Positions 60,915 to 64,000 of a stretch of DNA of 64,000 nucleotides are shown piece by piece. The stretch covers positions 992,001 to 1,056,000 of the forward strand of contig NZ_CP023747.1 in the NCBI RefSeq assembly GCF_008704995.1, written 5' to 3'. The notes below the pieces were generated by a model that ran no database searches, was not told the origin of the DNA, and worked only from the letters and a program-made list of their open reading frames with translations. The DNA comes from Streptomyces nodosus (GTDB lineage Bacteria > Actinomycetota > Actinomycetes > Streptomycetales > Streptomycetaceae). How positions within the stretch are numbered: position 1 is the first letter of the stretch; each line of letters opens with the position of its first letter. The position numbers and the translations under genes are program-made.

Positions 60915-61904
60915 ATGAGCATGGCGACCCTCGGCGTGACGACCCTGGAGACCCTGGTCTCCGCGGCCGTGGCGGCGCCGTCCATCCACAACACCCAGCC
61001 CTGGCGTTTCCGCCTCGACCCGGACACCGTCACCCTGGAGATCCGTGCCGCGGCCGACCGCGGGCTGCGGCACATCGACCCGACCGGGCGCGCCCTGTAT
61101 CTGTCCGTGGGCTGTGCGGTGCTCAATCTGCGGGTGGCGGCGGCGCACTGCGGCTTCGAGCCGGTCACCCGGTTGCTGCCCCGGCCCGAGGAGCCGGATC
61201 TGCTCGCCGCCGTCCGGCTGGCCGGTGCGGCCCGGAGCACGGGTCTTTCCCGTCTGTACGACGCGCTGTGGCGCCGGCACAGCAGCCGCTTCCCGTTCTC
61301 CGAACGGCCGGTGCCCGGCCAGGTGTTCACCGAGATGATCGAGGCCGCCCAGATCGAGGGGGCACGGCTGAGCCGTCCCACGCCGCTGGAGACCGAACGG
61401 CTGCTGCGGCTCACCCGGGCGGCGGAGCACCGCACCACCGCGGACGCCGACCGGGCGGCGGAGAGCCGGCACTGGTCGCACGGTCCGCGGCCGGCGCTCG
61501 GCATGGCACCGCAGGTGCTGGGTCCGCAGGACTACCGGAACCGGATACCCATGCGGGACTTCGGCGCCCACCGGCATCCGGCCGTGCTGGCGGCCCGGCC
61601 CTTCGAGACCCGGCCGGAGGTCGCGGTGGTGTCCACCGCGCACGACCGGCGGACCGACTGGCTGCGCGCCGGACAGGCCCTGGAGCACGTGCTGTTGGTG
61701 GCCACCGCCCACGGGGTGCGGACCTCGCTGCTCCATCAGGCCCTCGAATGGCCGGACCTGCGCCAACGCCTGACGCCCCAGTCGGCGGGGCGCGACCGTG
61801 CGCAGATGGTGATCCGCCTCGGATACGGCCCCGAGGGGCCCGCGTCGCCGCGGCGTGCCGCCTCCCAGGTGCTCACCGACCGCTCCGTACCGTCGTCCGG
61901 CTGA
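60915..61904 (+). CDS. Acg-type nitroreductase-family protein
   Basis: ATG 60915 (GGGGAGGAG upstream) gives 329 residues. The opening LETLVSAAVAAPSIHNTQPWRFRLDPDTVTLEIRAAADRGLRHIDPTGRALYLSVGCAVLNLRVAAAHCGFEP is the hallmark of the Acg/Rv3131 branch of FMN nitroreductase-fold proteins. The C-terminal part has LRAGQALEHVLLVATAHGVRTSLLHQALEWPDLRQRL. In M. tuberculosis such genes belong to the DosR regulon and one lies beside devRS. The same neighbourhood appears here, between regulator and kinase. Acg proteins may sequester flavin rather than reduce substrates. It converges on the kinase gene. Confidence 0.88.
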   Translation: MSMATLGVTTLETLVSAAVAAPSIHNTQPWRFRLDPDTVTLEIRAAADRGLRHIDPTGRALYLSVGCAVLNLRVAAAHCGFEPVTRLLPRPEEPDLLAAVRLAGAARSTGLSRLYDALWRRHSSRFPFSERPVPGQVFTEMIEAAQIEGARLSRPTPLETERLLRLTRAAEHRTTADADRAAESRHWSHGPRPALGMAPQVLGPQDYRNRIPMRDFGAHRHPAVLAARPFETRPEVAVVSTAHDRRTDWLRAGQALEHVLLVATAHGVRTSLLHQALEWPDLRQRLTPQSAGRDRAQMVIRLGYGPEGPASPRRAASQVLTDRSVPSSG

Positions 61905-61919
61905 GGTCACCGGCGGACG

Positions 61920-63650
61920 TCACCCGGCCGGGCGCACCGGAACACGCCACACCAGGCGCGTGCCCCCGCCCTCGGGGCGTTCGCCCAGGGTGAGGGTGCC
62001 GCCCAGGGACGCGGCCCGTTCCTCCAGGTTCCGCAGCCCGCTGCGCGCCGCGTTCCCCGGCACCCCACCGCCGTCGTCGGTCACCGTGAGGGTCAACTCG
62101 CCCCCGGCGAACCGGAGGTGGACGTCCACGGAGCGTGCCCCCGAGTGCCGGGCCGCATTGCTCAGGGCCTCACCGAGGACGGCGATCACATGGTCGGCCA
62201 CCTCCCCCGGGACATCGGTGTCCACCAGCCCCTCGATGCGCAGCGCGGGAGCGAAACCCAGCGTGGGGGCCGCGGCGTCGACCGCCTCCGACACCCGCCG
62301 GCGCAGACCGGCCCGCTCCTTCGCCCCTCCGCCGTGGGTGCGCAGACCGAAGATGGTGGACCGAATGATCTTGATGGTCTCGTCGAGGTCGTCCACGGTG
62401 CGCATGAGCCGTTCGGAGGCCTCGGGGTGGTCCACGAAGCGCTGGGTGCTCTGCAGGGTCATACCGGCCGCGAACAGCCGCTGGATCGCGAGGTCGTGCA
62501 GATCGCGGGCGATCCGGTCGCGGTCCTGGAGCAGCGCGATCTGCTCGGCGTCCCGGCGCCGCTCCGCCAGCTCCAGCGCCAGCGCCGCCTGCCCCGCGAA
62601 GCCCAGCAGAGGACCGGCGTCGGTCTCCGTGAACGGCGTACGGCCCGCGGTGCGCCCCAGCACCAGCGCCCCGATGGACTTTCCGCTCGCCACCAGGGGC
62701 ACCCCGACCACCGGACCCAGCCCGGCCCACAGCACCGAATCCGGCTCGATCCGGGGGTCCTGCCGGATGTCGGGGCTGGTCAGGGGCTCCGCCGCGCTCA
62801 GCACGGCTTCCACGAACCCGTCCTGCCCGGACATCACCAGACCGCTGCGCCGCTCCGCCTCGAGGCCCACCGCGAACAGCGGCCGCAGCGTCTCCTCCCC
62901 CGACACCCGCTCGGCGATCATCCCCACATCGGCGGAGACGATCCCCCGCGCCTGCTCGACGATCAACTCCAGCACCTCCGGGCTGGGGGCACCCGACAGC
63001 AGGGCGCTGGTGACCTGGGAACTCGCCCTCAGCCAGCGCTCACGCAGCCGTGTCTCCTCGTAGAGCCGGGCGTTCTCGACGGCGACACCGGCCGCCACCG
63101 CCAGGGTGGACAGCACCGCCTCGTCCTCGGGGTCGAACTCCTCGGCGCCGCGCTTCTCGGTGAGGTACAGGTTCCCGAAGACCCGGTCGCGCACCCGGAT
63201 GGGGACGCCGAGGAAGGAGTGCATCGGCGGGTGGTGGGCCGGGAAGCCGTAGGAGGCGGGGTGCTCCGAGAGCTCGGTCAGCCGCAGTGGCTCGGGGTGC
63301 CGGATGAGTTCGCCCAGGATGCCGTGGCCGCTGGGCAGCGCCCCGATCCTGCCGCGTTCCTCGTCGTCGATGCCCACGGTGAGGAACTGCGCGAGCATAC
63401 GGTCGTCGCCGATGACGCCCAGCGCGCCGTACTCGGCGTCCACCAGCACCACGGCCGCCTCGACGATGCTCCGCAGCACCTGCGGCAGATCGAGCTCCCG
63501 CCCGACCGACAGCACCGCTTCCAGCAGGCTGTGCACCCGGTCCTGGGTGCCGCGCGCCGAGTCGATGCGGGCCTGCAACTCGTCCAGCAAGTCGTCAAGG
63601 CGCAGCTTGGGCAGGTGCTGCTCCGTCCGCCCACGCCCTTCCCGGCTCAT
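61920..63650 (-). CDS. GAF-GAF histidine kinase, DevS/DosT/OsdK-like haem sensor
   Basis: ATG 63650 (GGAGGA upstream) gives 576 residues. GAF-A (about 50-195) contains EHPASYGFPAHHPPMHSFLGVPIRVRDRVFGNLYLTEKRG. By register with M. tuberculosis DevS, His140 corresponds to haem ligand His149 and Tyr162 to Tyr171. GAF-B is at about 215-360. The HisKA_3 box DRDRIARDLHDLAIQRLFAAGM places the phospho-acceptor at His385. The HATPase_c domain ends the protein (VLGEALSNAARHSGARSVDVHL ... VTDDGGGVPGNAARSGLRNLEERAASLGGTLTL). It is a soluble kinase predicted to sense O2, NO, CO or redox state through haem and to phosphorylate the regulator at 59976. Confidence 0.9.
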   Translation of the reverse strand: MSREGRGRTEQHLPKLRLDDLLDELQARIDSARGTQDRVHSLLEAVLSVGRELDLPQVLRSIVEAAVVLVDAEYGALGVIGDDRMLAQFLTVGIDDEERGRIGALPSGHGILGELIRHPEPLRLTELSEHPASYGFPAHHPPMHSFLGVPIRVRDRVFGNLYLTEKRGAEEFDPEDEAVLSTLAVAAGVAVENARLYEETRLRERWLRASSQVTSALLSGAPSPEVLELIVEQARGIVSADVGMIAERVSGEETLRPLFAVGLEAERRSGLVMSGQDGFVEAVLSAAEPLTSPDIRQDPRIEPDSVLWAGLGPVVGVPLVASGKSIGALVLGRTAGRTPFTETDAGPLLGFAGQAALALELAERRRDAEQIALLQDRDRIARDLHDLAIQRLFAAGMTLQSTQRFVDHPEASERLMRTVDDLDETIKIIRSTIFGLRTHGGGAKERAGLRRRVSEAVDAAAPTLGFAPALRIEGLVDTDVPGEVADHVIAVLGEALSNAARHSGARSVDVHLRFAGGELTLTVTDDGGGVPGNAARSGLRNLEERAASLGGTLTLGERPEGGGTRLVWRVPVRPAG

Positions 63651-63843
63651 CGCTCCTCCGACCGAATCACGCAGACGCATCACGCAGACCAGGTGCGGAT
63701 CAACGGCAACTCTCAGCCCTCACGATACTGGTTCATGCACCGGAGTGACGATCAGAGCGGGCATTTCCCGAGCCGCTCCGCCGCCCCCGGCGGCCACCTC
63801 CAGGTCACGCGCCGTCCGCTTTACACCTAATGTGCTGTTCAGA

Positions 63844-63856
63844 TGACCGACGGTCA
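63844..63856 (+). promoter_or_regulatory. 13-bp palindrome upstream of the last gene
   Basis: TGACCG-A-CGGTCA is a perfect odd palindrome 18-30 bases before the putative GTG start at 63874. Its position and symmetry resemble a regulator-type operator; the bound protein is unknown. Confidence 0.4.
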
Positions 63857-63873
63857 GGACATGGGGTGACAGG

Positions 63874-64000
63874 GTGGCGCAGACGGGCGGCCCGGCGGCC
63901 GGGCCGGGGCGAGGGCGCGGCAAGGGCGCCGTCGTGCTGGGCAGCAGACCGCCCCGCCCGGTACGGGCCCCTCGGCGCGCCCCGGCCGCCCGCCAGGTCC
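63874..64000 (+). CDS. Start of an unidentified gene, cut by the window edge
   Basis: An open frame from GTG 63874 runs to the window end: VAQTGGPAAGPGRGRGKGAVVLGSRPPRPVRAPRRAPAARQV. It is Gly/Pro/Arg-rich and of low complexity, with a weak GGGGTG upstream. Such tails precede the helix-turn-helix in some TetR-type regulators, and the upstream palindrome would fit autoregulation, but nothing visible proves it. It could also be a non-coding stretch of high G+C. Confidence 0.35.
   Translation, partial: MAQTGGPAAGPGRGRGKGAVVLGSRPPRPVRAPRRAPAARQV

Overview
The window looks like Streptomyces chromosomal DNA. It has very high G+C with strong G/C at third codon positions, a single in-frame TTA (bldA-type) codon, many four-base ATGA gene overlaps, and actinobacterial families such as the GlgE pathway, SigB-type and ECF41 sigma factors, DUF1876, Rv1733c-like proteins and an iron box of the DmdR/IdeR type. 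All calls come from reading the sequence; no database search was run.

Layout: (1) 1-7.1 kb is housekeeping and accessory material: the 3' end of an FBP-domain gene, a FUSC membrane protein, a Tat-exported lactonase-type beta-propeller, a HugZ-like DUF2470 gene under an iron box, an ECF41 sigma factor coupled to a Cys-rich pentapeptide-repeat protein, and an S33-type hydrolase. (2) 7.2-21 kb is a complete L-rhamnose island. It holds a LacI-type regulator and a sugar ABC importer on the minus strand, and isomerase, bifunctional aldolase/dehydrogenase, rhamnulokinase and lutABC on the plus strand. Three copies of one LacI-type operator lie at the two divergent promoters and before the aldolase. 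The enzymes predict rhamnose -> rhamnulose-1-P -> DHAP + lactaldehyde -> lactate -> pyruvate. (3) 21-25.6 kb is a split glycine-betaine/choline-type ABC importer surrounding a lipoprotein peptidase. (4) 25.7-27.4 kb holds an ANTAR protein and a SigB-family sigma factor with a possible autoregulated promoter. (5) 27.5-35.9 kb is the full glgE-treS-mak-glgB alpha-glucan operon with a divergent GHKL ATPase gene.

(6) 36-63.7 kb is the most interesting part, a stress/dormancy island. It contains four universal stress proteins, two stand-alone cNMP-fold proteins, three CBS-BON proteins, two Rv1733c-like membrane proteins, two PPOX-fold proteins (one fused to an HTH), two zinc alcohol dehydrogenases, phosphoketolase, a GH65 phosphorylase, a STAS protein, a PAS-SpoIIE-GHKL phosphatase, an Acg-like nitroreductase, and a NarL-type response regulator and GAF-GAF histidine kinase closely resembling mycobacterial DevR/DevS. 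The kinase keeps the equivalents of the DevS haem His149 and Tyr171. Across the intergenic gaps I find a recurring palindrome, GGGCCG-NN-CGGCCC: four perfect copies plus many near copies, often as pairs 21 or 22 bp apart. I propose it is the DevR/OsdR-type operator of a local redox/hypoxia regulon. Within the island the set USP(-) cNMP(+) CBS-BON(+) Rv1733c-like(-) occurs twice in the same order and orientation, so the block appears duplicated. A 181-bp MITE-like element with CTAG target duplication lies at 36.8 kb. The window ends in the start of an unidentified gene.

I saw no rRNA, tRNA, CRISPR array, riboswitch, prophage or intact transposase.
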